Below are positions 24,355 through 32,784 of a DNA stretch of 64,000 nucleotides, piece by piece; the first letter of the stretch is position 1; each line of letters opens with the position of its first letter. Both the position numbers and the translations under genes were made by a program. Location of the stretch: NCBI GenBank assembly GCA_963790415.1, contig CAWBOK010000003.1, positions 248,001-312,000 of the forward strand, given 5' to 3'. The stretch is from JAJZQZ01 sp963790415. GTDB taxonomy: Bacteria; Actinomycetota; Thermoleophilia; RBG-16-64-13. The notes beneath the pieces were generated by a model. That model was not told the DNA's origin, searched no databases, and worked only from the letters and a program-made list of their open reading frames with translations.

Positions 24355-26310
24355 ATGGACCAGAACCTATGCGGAGATGAGTCGGGGGGTGCCCGGACGT
24401 GGCCGTACCCCGTGGAGTACGACGAAGAGACAAGAGTCAGCGCCGACGTCTTGGTTCTCGGCGGCGGGTTGGCGGGGTGTTTCGCCGCCATAAGCGCCGC
24501 GAAGCAGGGCCTCGACGTCGTGCTGGTCGAGAAGGCCTGCACCATCCACAGCGGGGCCGCCGGCTCGGGAATCGACCATTGGATGGGATGCCCCTCGAAT
24601 CCCGCCGCCCGCATCTCGCCCGAGGAGTACACGCTGGAGCCGATCATCGACCACAAGGGCGGCTACGGCAACGTCATATCCTCATACATCATGGCCCGCG
24701 ACAGTTACGAGGCGCTGCTCGAGCTGGAGCAGATGGGCATGAAGGTCAGGGATACCGACGACGTCTTCGTGGGCGCCGATTTCCGCGACGAGGAGACCAA
24801 GCTGCTCTTCGCGTACGACTACGAGTACCGTCACTGCATCCGCATCTGGGGCACCGAGATGAAGCCCGCCCTCTACAGGGAGTGTCGGCGGCTGGGCGTC
24901 AAGATATACGACCGGACGATGGTCACCAGCCTGCTGAGCGAAGGCGGGCTGCCCGGGGGTCGGATCGTCGGCGCGACCGCGTTCAACACGCGCACCGGCC
25001 GGTTCTTCGTCTTCACCGGCAAGGCTTCGGTGCTGTCGATGGCCACGCCCGAGCGCCTCTGGATATTCTCGACGGAGTACACGGGGTTGGTGGGCAGGGA
25101 CGGACCCCCCGCCAACGCCGGCAACGGACACGCAATGGCCTGGAGGGCCGGCGCCGAATTCACGATGATGGAACGGTCTACTCACGAGGAGTGGGGCGGT
25201 AGCACAGGCATCGGCGCGCTGATGTTCAGCAGCGGCTCCAGCTTTGCCACCTGGTATCCGTGTTCGATCATCGACGCCAACGGCAAGGAGATCCCTTGGG
25301 TGCGTGGCGGCACGCCGATAGAGGAACTCAGAGATCGCACTCATCCGGTGCCCGGCGGGCAGCTCTTCTCGCTCGTGCTGGGAGGGGGTGAAGGTGGCGA
25401 GAGTTCACTGCCGGGGCTCATTCCCGATCTGGCCGACCGCATCAAGGCGGGAGAGTTCGCCCTGCCGCTGTACGCAGACCTGCCGGGCATGCCGGAGCAC
25501 GAGCGGCGTGCGATATTCGGGCTGATGGTGGGCCAGGAAGGTCATACCTGGTCGGTCTACCGCACCTTGACCCAGGCCGGGTTCGATCCCGACAAGGACC
25601 TGCTGCAGGTGTACGAGTTGGCGCCGGCGCCTCTGGGCTGGCGACGCCTGCGCTGGGGCGGGCTGACGCACGACTGGGACCTCAAGACCAATCTCGACGG
25701 TCTCTACGGAGCGGGCCAGCAGATCTTCGACTCATGCGGCGCTTCCGTAGCGTGCAGCACCGGCCGCTGGGCGGGTCGACGGGCGGCAGAGTACGCGTCG
25801 GCGGTCTGCCAGGGCGAGATCGACGAAGGGCAGATCAGCCGCGAGAAGGCGCGCGTCTACCGGCCTCTGCAGCAACAAGACGGAATCGAGTGGAAGGAGC
25901 TCGAGGCGGGTATCGCCAAGACCATGCAGGACTACTGCGGTGACACGCTGACCGAAGAGCTGATGCGCATCGGCCTGACGACGTTGTCCGAGATCAGAGA
26001 AGCCGAAGCCACCACGCTCTCGGCACGCAACCCGCACGAGCTGATGCGCGCCCTTGAGGTGCACGATATCCTCGACTGCTGCGAGATGATCATCCACGCG
26101 TGCCTGGCGCGCAGGGCAAGCAATCGCTGGCTGAGTTTCGAGAGACTGGACTTCCCCGCCGACGATCCAGCGGAGTGGCGCAAGTGGGTCACCATCAAGC
26201 TCGAGGGGGACGGCGTGCACGTGGGAGAGTTGCCGCTCGACTATCACGGTTCTCTTCAGGAGAGCTACGAGGCGCACTGTCGAAATGGGGCGGGAGGTCA
26301 CGATGCCTAA
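24355..26310 (+). CDS. AprA-like/fumarate reductase-type FAD flavoprotein
   Basis: The protein has 651 residues from the ATG at 24355, which has GAGGGAG five bases before it. A GTG at 24274 overlapping the ATPase stop would add 27 residues. The N-terminal VSADVLVLGGGLAGCFAAISAA is the dinucleotide-binding fold, followed by SGAAGSGIDHWMGCP, a pattern close to adenylylsulfate reductase alpha and related flavoproteins. FAD-binding motifs return near the C terminus (GLYGAGQQIFDSCG). A four-cysteine ferredoxin gene overlaps its end, so the pair probably forms a ferredoxin-linked dehydrogenase or reductase. The natural substrate is not recognised; the gene follows a peptide-type importer. Confidence 0.82.
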   Translation: MDQNLCGDESGGARTWPYPVEYDEETRVSADVLVLGGGLAGCFAAISAAKQGLDVVLVEKACTIHSGAAGSGIDHWMGCPSNPAARISPEEYTLEPIIDHKGGYGNVISSYIMARDSYEALLELEQMGMKVRDTDDVFVGADFRDEETKLLFAYDYEYRHCIRIWGTEMKPALYRECRRLGVKIYDRTMVTSLLSEGGLPGGRIVGATAFNTRTGRFFVFTGKASVLSMATPERLWIFSTEYTGLVGRDGPPANAGNGHAMAWRAGAEFTMMERSTHEEWGGSTGIGALMFSSGSSFATWYPCSIIDANGKEIPWVRGGTPIEELRDRTHPVPGGQLFSLVLGGGEGGESSLPGLIPDLADRIKAGEFALPLYADLPGMPEHERRAIFGLMVGQEGHTWSVYRTLTQAGFDPDKDLLQVYELAPAPLGWRRLRWGGLTHDWDLKTNLDGLYGAGQQIFDSCGASVACSTGRWAGRRAAEYASAVCQGEIDEGQISREKARVYRPLQQQDGIEWKELEAGIAKTMQDYCGDTLTEELMRIGLTTLSEIREAEATTLSARNPHELMRALEVHDILDCCEMIIHACLARRASNRWLSFERLDFPADDPAEWRKWVTIKLEGDGVHVGELPLDYHGSLQESYEAHCRNGAGGHDA

Positions 26311-26644
26311 GGAAGCGTGCGCGGTGCCCAACCGCGTCACACCCGGCCGACCGGTCGCGTTCGACCCGGAAGCGTGCAACGGGTGCAACAGGTGCGTCGA
26401 GGTGTGCCAGAGCGATGTGTTCATCCCCAACACAGAGAAGGGCAGGCCACCCGTCATACTGTTCGCGGATGAGTGCTGGTATTGCGGATGCTGCGTCAAA
26501 GAATGCCCCCGGCTGGAAGCCGGGGCGATACAGTCGAACTGGCCTCTGATGCTGCGGGTTCGCTGGAAACGTAAGGACACCGGCGAGCACTACCGGGTCG
26601 GCATGCGCAACCCCCCGCCGCCCAACACGAGACCGCCGGTTTGA
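26303..26644 (+). CDS. AprB-like 2[4Fe-4S] ferredoxin partner
   Basis: The protein has 113 residues. The start at ATG 26303 has GGGAGG five bases upstream. An in-frame ATG at 26285 has no such site. The clusters are CNGCNRCVEVCQ and CWYCGCCVKECP, spaced as in the beta subunit of adenylylsulfate reductase. The C-terminal tail RWKRKDTGEHYRVG is also AprB-like. The start lies within the last codons of the flavoprotein gene, so the two are made together and likely form an electron-transfer complex. Confidence 0.88.
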   Translation: MPKEACAVPNRVTPGRPVAFDPEACNGCNRCVEVCQSDVFIPNTEKGRPPVILFADECWYCGCCVKECPRLEAGAIQSNWPLMLRVRWKRKDTGEHYRVGMRNPPPPNTRPPV

Positions 26645-26660
26645 AGGCCTGAGCAGCCGC

Positions 26661-27353
26661 CTACGCGGTGTAGTAGTCCACCGCAGTGTAGGTTTCGGCG
26701 TAGTGCCGTTCCATGGCTCGCTTGGCCGCTGCCGGGTCGTGGGCGGCCAGCGCGTGCAGAACGGGGGAGAGAGACTCTTCCGCCATGTCGAAGGTCTCGA
26801 TCGTGGACGGGACCAGCTCGAGAGCGACGTACACCTCTTTCATGAGGGTCTCCATGATCTTGTAGAGCCTCGTGTTCTGAGCCGCGCGCGCGACGCCGAG
26901 GTGGAATTTCGTATCCGCGGCGACGAATTGAGCCGCGGTCTTGGGTCCCGTGGTGAGAGAGGTGATGGCTTCGGCCAAGAAGTCGAGGCTCTCTTGGGTA
27001 GCGCGTTGCGCGGCCAGTTCGACGACCATCATCTCGACAGCCCAGCGCGCCTCTAGTATCTCTTCAGCATCCTTTCTCACCGTGACGAGAGCCGTGCTGA
27101 AGAGGTCGGAGGGCAGGCTTTCTCGCTCCACAAAGACGCCTCCGCCCGGGCCTCGCTTCACAGAGACGACCCCCGCCAAGCGCAGGGCCTTGATGGCCTC
27201 GCGGACCGTGGGTCTGCTGACGCCGAACTGAATGGCCAGGTCGCGCTCCCTGTCGAGCTTGTCGCCGACTTTCAGCTCTCCGGCGAGGATCGCGTTACAT
27301 ATCTGGTCCAACACCGCCCGGTATGCACGCGGCGAGAGCAGAGGAGAGAACAT
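26661..27353 (-). CDS. GntR-family transcriptional regulator, FadR/FCD subfamily
   Basis: The protein has 230 residues from ATG 27353. The frame is open to 27458 without a ribosome site. The winged helix reads QICNAILAGELKVGDKLDRERDLAIQFGVSRPTVREAIKALRLAGVVSVKRG. The FCD domain includes DTKFHLGVARAAQN and a late HALAAHDPAAAKRAMERHYAE. It converges on the flavoprotein/ferredoxin operon and is a candidate regulator of it, sensing an organic acid or CoA-related ligand. Confidence 0.9.
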   Translation of the reverse strand: MFSPLLSPRAYRAVLDQICNAILAGELKVGDKLDRERDLAIQFGVSRPTVREAIKALRLAGVVSVKRGPGGGVFVERESLPSDLFSTALVTVRKDAEEILEARWAVEMMVVELAAQRATQESLDFLAEAITSLTTGPKTAAQFVAADTKFHLGVARAAQNTRLYKIMETLMKEVYVALELVPSTIETFDMAEESLSPVLHALAAHDPAAAKRAMERHYAETYTAVDYYTA

Positions 27354-27414
27354 TCGTTGCGTCACCCTTCGAGTCCGAATGCGATAGCACAGCCAGGATA
27401 CCAGGAGCGGTCGA

Positions 27415-27897
27415 TCAGCGGAGGTCGGCAACCGCCGCCCGCAGCCTATCGCGCACATCGGCCGCCGCCGCCTCGTCGGGGTACTTCGTACGCGGCCAGA
27501 AGAACCCCCGCAGCCCGTCCTTGCGCTGGCGGGGCACCACGTGGATGTGCAGGTGTGGCACGCTCTGGCTCACCCGGTTGTTGAGAGCCACGAACGCGCC
27601 CTCGGCCCCCAAGGCCCGCTCCATGGCCAGCGACAGTAGCCGCGCGTTCAGGAAGAGCGGGCCGGCAAGGTCGGGCGGTAGGTCGGCGAGACTGGCGACG
27701 TGAGCCCGAGGGACAAGAAGCGTATGGCCGGGGAACACCGGCCGGCGATCGAGAAAGGCCACGCTCACGGCGTCGGCGAAGACCACGTGGGCGTCGGGGA
27801 CCGCTACCGGTTCTTCCCCCGCGGCGGCGGCCCGTTCCACATCGGCCACGATGCGGCAGAAGGCACAGCCGGTGTCGTTCTCCACGGTTGACGCCAT
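27415..27897 (-). CDS. HIT-family (histidine triad) nucleotide hydrolase/transferase
   Basis: The protein has 160 residues from an ATG nine bases after GAGGAG. CAFCRIVAD near the start is common in bacterial HIT proteins. FPGHTLLVPRAHVASLADL and VPHLHIHVVPR give the HxHxH triad that carries out nucleotidyl transfer. No functional partner is nearby. Confidence 0.93.
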   Translation of the reverse strand: MASTVENDTGCAFCRIVADVERAAAAGEEPVAVPDAHVVFADAVSVAFLDRRPVFPGHTLLVPRAHVASLADLPPDLAGPLFLNARLLSLAMERALGAEGAFVALNNRVSQSVPHLHIHVVPRQRKDGLRGFFWPRTKYPDEAAAADVRDRLRAAVADLR

Positions 27898-28113
27898 GTC
27901 GATCCGCTCCTCTCATACGTGTCACTGCCGATGACTCTACCCGTTGGGACCGCACCGATTCAGGCCGTCGCGACCTCCGTGAGCCACGAAGGCGGCGGCG
28001 TGTCGGCGAGCCGGAGCCGCTCAGAAGTCCGGAACCGTGCCTCGGTATACCAGATCCCAATCCTGACGGACCGGGTCCCAGGAACAGACGCCGAGAGATG
28101 TGGCTGTGGGCCG

Positions 28114-28497
28114 TCAGCCCAGTAGCTGTTGCGATCGAAGACGACCACCGACGGTCCTTCTCTCCGCCTCGAGCAACCCTGCGATCGGTTCCGGCAAGGC
28201 CTTGTCCGTGATCTGCCATTCCATGATCAGCCGGTAGTACATGGAGGCTTCGGTCGGGAAGTCGGCGTGAAAGCGCCGGGCAAGCTGCACGAACCGGACA
28301 GCACCACCAATCTCAGGGTTGTCCACGAGTGCCGAGGAACTCAAGCCTGAAGTATCCAGTTCGTCGGATGTCGGCTGGAAACGGAACTCCAATGGAATCC
28401 CCTTCAGCGTGAAGGTGCCGAAATACGAGGGCTCTGTTTGATACATCCCATACCGGACCTCGACGGACCCGAGGTCGTCACCGAATGCCGCCTTCAC
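28114..28497 (-). CDS. hypothetical protein
   Basis: About 127 residues if the GTG at 28497 is used. The frame stays open to a TTG at 28572 but would then overlap the membrane-protein gene by 95 bases, and neither start has a good ribosome site. No family is recognised. The chain has a globular look (VRYGMYQTEPSYFGTFTLKG, then RRFHADFPTEASMYYRLIMEW), with an Arg-rich end. It may be the third gene of a small operon with the two membrane proteins upstream. Confidence 0.5.
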   Translation of the reverse strand: MKAAFGDDLGSVEVRYGMYQTEPSYFGTFTLKGIPLEFRFQPTSDELDTSGLSSSALVDNPEIGGAVRFVQLARRFHADFPTEASMYYRLIMEWQITDKALPEPIAGLLEAERRTVGGRLRSQQLLG

Positions 28498-28966
28498 CTG
28501 TTGCTCGAGTGACGCGATCGTCGACGACCGCTCCTTCGGGGGGCTGTAGGTCGAGCCCCACCGGGATCGCAACCGTCGTGATGCTTACCAGCCCCACGGC
28601 GAACGATGATGCGTTCATGGCCGCCGACGTCAGGGCAGCCCGCCGCGATCCAAGCCCCACGGCCCAACGCAACGGCCGCCACTCGACGGCCACCACGAGA
28701 ACCTCGAGGACCCCCATCAACGTCCAGTACAAGGTACCGGGCAGGCCGCCGGCCACTACCAGAATCCAGACGACCGCCGGATTCGTCAAGACGTTCACCC
28801 AGATGACGGCCTTCTCGCCGCGCCGGTCGCGCACCCCCACGATCCAGGCGGCGGCTAGTTCGACGACGCAAGTGAGGATAAGCAGCAGCAGAAAGACGCT
28901 TCCGCGACTCACCACGATGGCAAACCACACCACCGACTGAAACAGCCACTGAGAGAGTTCCTCCAT
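28478..28966 (-). CDS. small integral membrane protein, about four helices
   Basis: The protein has 162 residues from an ATG nine bases after GGAGG. Hydrophobic segments lie at about 10-45 (VSRGSVFLLLLILTCVVEL), 54-72, 76-94 and 115-135. LTNPAVVW and the Glu-containing EVLVVAVEWRPLRWA resemble uncharacterised membrane proteins of Firmicutes and relatives. It begins two bases after the stop of the preceding small membrane protein, so the two are probably made together. No function is assigned. Confidence 0.65.
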   Translation of the reverse strand: MEELSQWLFQSVVWFAIVVSRGSVFLLLLILTCVVELAAAWIVGVRDRRGEKAVIWVNVLTNPAVVWILVVAGGLPGTLYWTLMGVLEVLVVAVEWRPLRWAVGLGSRRAALTSAAMNASSFAVGLVSITTVAIPVGLDLQPPEGAVVDDRVTRATGEGGIR

Positions 28967-28968
28967 CC

Positions 28969-29280
28969 CTACTCGCCTCCGCCGTCAGCCGGCCCGCTCG
29001 GCGTATCCGAGGTCTCCGTGACCGCTGCCTGCTCGACGTGCGTTTGCCTGGCCATGCGCCGCAACCTGAACCAGGCGAGTACGCTCGCGGCGACGATGAC
29101 CACCGCGAGGACGATCATAGTGACCGCCTCGACGCCGAATTCCGAACCCAGTAGGTAGACGGGGCCGGGGCCCATATCGGCGGAAGCGACCTCAGGCAGT
29201 ACGACGGTGGCGACTGCGACGACGCACACCGCCAGAATCCGGCATATTGATCGAAGCACGCGCTCCCCTCTCGCACTCAC
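28969..29280 (-). CDS. small secreted/membrane protein with signal peptide and one C-terminal helix
   Basis: The protein has 103 residues from a GTG after GGGGGA. An N-terminal signal (ICRILAVCVVAVATVVLPEVASA) is followed by a short extracytoplasmic part DMGPGPVYLLGSEFG, one membrane helix (VTMIVLAVVIVAASVLAWF) and a basic then acidic tail. It lies two bases before the four-helix membrane protein gene. The pair looks like a small membrane complex of unknown role. Confidence 0.6.
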   Translation of the reverse strand: MSARGERVLRSICRILAVCVVAVATVVLPEVASADMGPGPVYLLGSEFGVEAVTMIVLAVVIVAASVLAWFRLRRMARQTHVEQAAVTETSDTPSGPADGGGE

Positions 29281-29489
29281 TCGATCCCCCCTCCACAGCG
29301 TCGAGGCCGCTCTGCGCGGCGCGTAGCCCGCTACTTCAACTAAGGCGCGCGCCCGACCTCATTACCATACCTTGACGACGGTCGGCAAAGCCAAGAGCGG
29401 CACCGTGCGCAGTCTCGCCTCCTGTCCCGCGTCAACCGGCATTCGCAGCCGGCGGAACGAAACGCAATCGGGAGGTCTTCTCTGCCAGG

Positions 29490-29648
29490 AGGCTGTTGAA
29501 GATCGAAGCCTTGGCCCCCAAAACGCCCTGGCCTGCGCGATACGGCGTCCTCGGTCGCGCCCGTAGCGCTGCTACGGGCTATCCTTGCGTCCTTGTCTCG
29601 CACTCGCCCATCGCGTCCGTGTCGCGAAGCGTCGCTCTTCAACAGCCT
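29490..29648. mobile_element. MITE-like element with 17-base terminal inverted repeats
   Basis: The left end AGGCTGTTGAAGATCGA (29490-29506) and the right end (29632-29648), read in reverse, differ at one base (AGGCTGTTGAAGAGCGA). The 159-base interior has no credible gene and contains a hairpin, CCCGTAGC-gct-GCTACGGG at 29560-29578. It is the main content of the 500-base gap 29281-29781. No target duplication is obvious. Confidence 0.6.
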
Positions 29649-29757
29649 ACTGGGACCATTGTCGTATTCCCCGGGATTGGCTGTCTGGGCAACAATGCGG
29701 TGCAGCCTCGGGACGACACTGCGATTGACGAGGTGGAACCAGGCTCTTGAATACCGT

Positions 29758-29771
29758 TACCACACATGGTA
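29758..29771 (+). promoter_or_regulatory. short inverted repeat before the DUF4160 gene
   Basis: TACCA-caca-TGGTA, a 5-base palindrome ten bases before the ATG at 29782. Its place suggests an operator for the small operon, possibly bound by the helix-turn-helix protein encoded second. Confidence 0.4.
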
Positions 29772-29781
29772 GCGTTTGATC

Positions 29782-29976
29782 ATGCCCAAGGTGCGGCGGG
29801 GAGGGTACGTGTTCCTTGCCTGGAAGGGTGATCATTCGCCGCGCCACGTGCACGTCTATCGTGACGGTGTGTTCATCTTGAAGTGGGACCTCGAGAACTG
29901 GAGGCCCATGGCGGGACGGCCATCACGAGCGGTTCTCGACTTGATTCGCCGGCTCGACGCCGAGGGGCGGCTATGA
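29782..29976 (+). CDS. DUF4160-family small protein, toxin-like
   Basis: The protein has 64 residues. The pattern MPKVRRGGYVFLAW, DHSPRHVHVYRDG and KWDLENWRPM is that of DUF4160, a small family often paired with DUF2442 or helix-turn-helix partners in suspected toxin-antitoxin modules. The next gene overlaps its stop (ATGA). The mechanism is unknown. Confidence 0.7.
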   Translation: MPKVRRGGYVFLAWKGDHSPRHVHVYRDGVFILKWDLENWRPMAGRPSRAVLDLIRRLDAEGRL

Positions 29977-30440
29977 AGATTCGTTCGGTCAGGCACAACA
30001 ACCACAAGCGCGCGTTTGAAGTCACGACGTGGCGTGGGCAGCTCCTCTTCCCGTATGCCAAGTCCATTCCGGCCCCGACTCCCAGGGATCCGATCATCGA
30101 AATCTTCGTCGACGAGGAACTCGGCCGGGAAGGCTTCACGTTCCGGCTTGCGTCCGGCTTGGAAGGGTCAGTCCACGTCGAGCAGGTGCTCGACTACAAC
30201 CAAGATCCGGGCTACCTGCGCGATCTTCTCCTCTACCGCCTGACCCTCGAAGCCGATACGGCGGTCGAGGAGAGCCCTCTCTCCAAGCGCGAGATCATCC
30301 GACGGCTGGGGACATCCCCCGCGCAGTTCTACCGGCTGCTGGACCCGACCAACAACCGCAAGTCGGTGGACCGCATGCTGTCCTTGTTGCAGGTGCTCGA
30401 TCGTGAGGTGGATCTCGTCGTGCGCGAAAGGCGCCCATGA
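29973..30440 (+). CDS. helix-turn-helix protein partnered with DUF4160 (putative antitoxin)
   Basis: The protein has 155 residues from the ATG at 29973. The first ~90 residues are beta-rich (FEVTTWRGQLLFPYAKSI, IIEIFVDEELG) and end in HVEQVLDYNQDPGYLRDLLLYRLT. The C-terminal part is a helix-turn-helix: LSKREIIRRLGTSPAQFYRLLD then KSVDRMLSLLQVLD, like Cro/CI-type antitoxins. It is coupled by overlap to the DUF4160 gene before it and the YefM-type gene after it. The antitoxin role is inferred from layout. Confidence 0.65.
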   Translation: MKIRSVRHNNHKRAFEVTTWRGQLLFPYAKSIPAPTPRDPIIEIFVDEELGREGFTFRLASGLEGSVHVEQVLDYNQDPGYLRDLLLYRLTLEADTAVEESPLSKREIIRRLGTSPAQFYRLLDPTNNRKSVDRMLSLLQVLDREVDLVVRERRP

Positions 30441-30679
30441 CCACGATCGCTGCCACTGAAGCGCGAAGGCTTCTCTACAAGCTGCTGCACGAGGTGGCCG
30501 TCTCGCATGAGCCTGCCCAGATCACCGGAAAGCGCGGCAACGCCATCCTTATAGCTGAAGAAGACTGGCGCGCCGCGCAGGAGACCCTCCACCTCCTGTC
30601 AGTTCCCGGGATGCGGGAGTCCATCGTCAACGGGATGAAGACGCCGGTCGATGAGTGCGAGGAGAGACTCGACTGGTGA
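30437..30679 (+). CDS. YefM/Phd-family antitoxin
   Basis: The protein has 80 residues from an ATG overlapping the helix-turn-helix gene stop. ATEARRLLYKLLHEVAVSHEPAQITGKRG and AILIAEEDWRAAQETLHLLS follow the YefM fold. Its partner toxin just downstream is broken, so this antitoxin may survive as an orphan or as an anti-addiction factor. Confidence 0.88.
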   Translation: MTTIAATEARRLLYKLLHEVAVSHEPAQITGKRGNAILIAEEDWRAAQETLHLLSVPGMRESIVNGMKTPVDECEERLDW

Positions 30680-30849
30680 GTTGAAGGGTGGTCTGCACGA
30701 AGCAGGCGCAGAAGGACGCAAATATCGCGGCGGCCGGGTTGAAGCCAAGGGCGCAGACGCTACTCGAGATACTCGAAGAGGATCCCTATCGTGCTCCACC
30801 CCGGTTCGAGAAGCTCGTCGGCGATCTCGCGGGCGCGTATTGCGAGTAG
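30676..30849 (+). pseudogene. broken Txe/YoeB-family toxin
   Basis: A GTG overlaps the antitoxin stop and is followed by codon AGT and then TGA, where relatives have a Trp codon (TGG). The frame continues CTKQAQKDANIAAAGLKP, LLEILEEDPYRAPPRFEKLVGDLAGAY, clearly YoeB, but stops at 30849 right after GAY. It lacks the SRR...HR...Y segment with the catalytic residues. A nonsense change and a missing end both make it inactive. Confidence 0.75.
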
Positions 30850-30859
30850 GCGCCCTCCC

Positions 30860-31949
30860 TCACGCCCCCTTGAGCATCGGCAGCACGGTCGCCTCGTACA
30901 CGTCCTCGATGCCGGCCAGCAGCTCGGCGGGCTCCATTCCGCTGTAGCTGAAGGCGGCCACCGCGGCGCCTCCGGCGCCCACGCCCTCTTTCACCAGCCC
31001 GGCTTCGTAGATGTGCATGCCCTCGAAGCGGGCGCCGCCGAAGTCCAGGTTGGCGGCATAGACACGCGGACATCCCGCCTGCTTGGCGAGTCCGAGCATG
31101 TCGGCGTCGGGGTCCATGACGATCCACCGGGTGGTGCCGATGCAGACATCGTCCATCTCCGCCTTGCCCAGCGCGTTCATGATCGCCGCGACCGCGGCCA
31201 TCTGAGTGCCGCCCGCCAGCATCACAGGAATTGTGAGCGAGGCGGCCGAGGCCTATCCCGGCGACGACGGCCTGCATGGGGTCACCCACTGCTGCCACCG
31301 CGGCCAGCGGGTCGGCGGCCAGGGAGCCCTTGGTGATGCCGGCGGCGGCCAGTCCCTGGGCCACCGTCGCCGCCTTGAGGCCGTGCGCGCCACCGATCAT
31401 GGTCGACGACACTTTACCCTCGGCGTCGAGGCCCAGCGCCAGCATCACGGCCAGCGCCGTGGTGGTACCGGCAGGCACCGACTCACCCAGGATCAGATAG
31501 TCGGTGAGCTTGGCCAGGTTGAGTCCGAGATGCCAGCCACGCTCGAAGAGCCCCTCCACGTCGTCCACCGCCGAACCCGTCACCAGCGAGCGGGCCGGAG
31601 AACCGCCCAACTTGAAGTACGGGGTCTGCGGGGGCACCTCGCAGCCGGCGTCTACCACGAAGAGAGGCATCTCGGTGGCGGTCAGCGCCGCCATGGTGAT
31701 GATCACCGGAGAAGGGATGCCGTCCGGGGTGGCCGCCACGCCCGGGATGCAGCGCGCGCTGCCGTAGAAGAGCGCCTCCATGTCCGCCGGTGGCGTGTAC
31801 TTGCGCATGTCGGCCGACGACCCCGCGATGGAGAGCCCCTCGATAGCGGCCGTGTCCGACGAGGCGATAGTGCACACGAACGCGGGCTGCAGCGCCTCTT
31901 CCAGTGCGATCAGAAGCTCGTCGTCGCCGTAGATCATGATCTTGTCCAT
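30860..31949 (-). pseudogene. cobT: archaeal-type nicotinate-nucleotide:base phosphoribosyltransferase CobT (one frameshift)
   Basis: The start is the ATG at 31949 with GGAGG four bases away. The first frame runs MDKIMIYGDDELLIALEEAL to AAVGDPMQAVVAGI. An extra base near 31251-31256 (GGGATAGGCC) then breaks it. The second frame resumes exactly in register with ASAASLTIPV, MLAGGTQMAAVAAIM and YEAGLVKEGVGAGG. Joined, about 362 residues match the archaeal/UPF0284 CobT group, which activates the lower-ligand base. Motifs on both sides are intact, so a sequencing indel is likely. It is the last gene of the cobalamin operon. Confidence 0.75.
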
Positions 31950-32752
31950 CGATCCTCCATTCCTTTCAACAATGATGTGATGTCGTGATAGACGTGCACG
32001 CCCTCCTGGGGCCGCGCCAGGACGAACAGCTGTCCGCCAACCAGCTCGGCCGCCTCGATCTTCTCGTCGAGCCCGCCCTCGGCGCCCGACTCTTTGCTCA
32101 CGATGACCGTGCAGCCCAGGTGGCGCATGCAGGCCGCGGTGAAGTCGGCACCGTGCGGGGGATAGGCGGCGATGAGGTCGGCGGGCTTGACGCCGACGTC
32201 CAAGGCCGCCTTGACCGAATCCGGGGTGGGAAGCACTCGGGCTTTGAGCGCGATGCCGTGGCCCGCGAACGGACGCAGCCCCTTGGCCCCCACGGTGAAG
32301 AGAGCGCACGCGCCGGTGGTGCGCAGCTCCTGCACGAGCTCGGCCTCGGACCCGAACAGACGCACGCCGCGGCTGCCCGCGGCCGGGCGCCAGGGGGGCC
32401 GGGTGGCCCGGAAGAGGGGCACACCCGCCGCCAACGCCGCTTCGCGCGCCGTCCGACTCACCTCGACCGCAAAAGGATGCGTGGCGTCCACGAGAGCGGC
32501 CGCTTCCCAGGCCGTGATCTCGGCCGCCAGCTGACCGCGATCGAGGCGGCCTGCCTGGATGCCCCCCGTCGGCGGCCGTTCGACCTCATCGACGCCCAGG
32601 GGCGTGGCCACAGAGAGGCGCACGCGATAGCCCGCGTCCTCCAGGCCGGCCAGGAGCTGCCGGGAGAAACTCGTGCCTCCTAGGAGGTAGAGGTGGCGGC
32701 CGCCGCGCAGCCCGCCCTCGGGCGTGATGGCGGTGTCACCCATGGCGTCCAC
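31934..32752 (-). CDS. cobK: precorrin-6A reductase
   Basis: The protein is about 272 residues. HLYLLGGTSFSRQLLAGLEDAGY is the N-terminal Rossmann motif. DATHPFAVEVSRTAREAA, LFTVGAKGLRPFAGHG, ALKARVLPTP and TVIVSKESGAEGGLDEKIEAA are all CobK/CbiJ signatures. It reduces the macrocycle of (cobalt-)precorrin-6A with NAD(P)H. The start may be GTG 32752 or ATG 32744. It overlaps the cobT start by 16 bases. Confidence 0.92.
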   Translation of the reverse strand: MDAMGDTAITPEGGLRGGRHLYLLGGTSFSRQLLAGLEDAGYRVRLSVATPLGVDEVERPPTGGIQAGRLDRGQLAAEITAWEAAALVDATHPFAVEVSRTAREAALAAGVPLFRATRPPWRPAAGSRGVRLFGSEAELVQELRTTGACALFTVGAKGLRPFAGHGIALKARVLPTPDSVKAALDVGVKPADLIAAYPPHGADFTAACMRHLGCTVIVSKESGAEGGLDEKIEAAELVGGQLFVLARPQEGVHVYHDITSLLKGMEDRWTRS

Positions 32753-32784
32753 GCGGCGCGATGGTTCCGGCGCCGGCCGGCGCG

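Noticed and set aside
29340..29642. 100-residue - strand frame over the MITE-like element
   Set aside because: Its codons follow the inverted-repeat structure, there is no ribosome site and no family.
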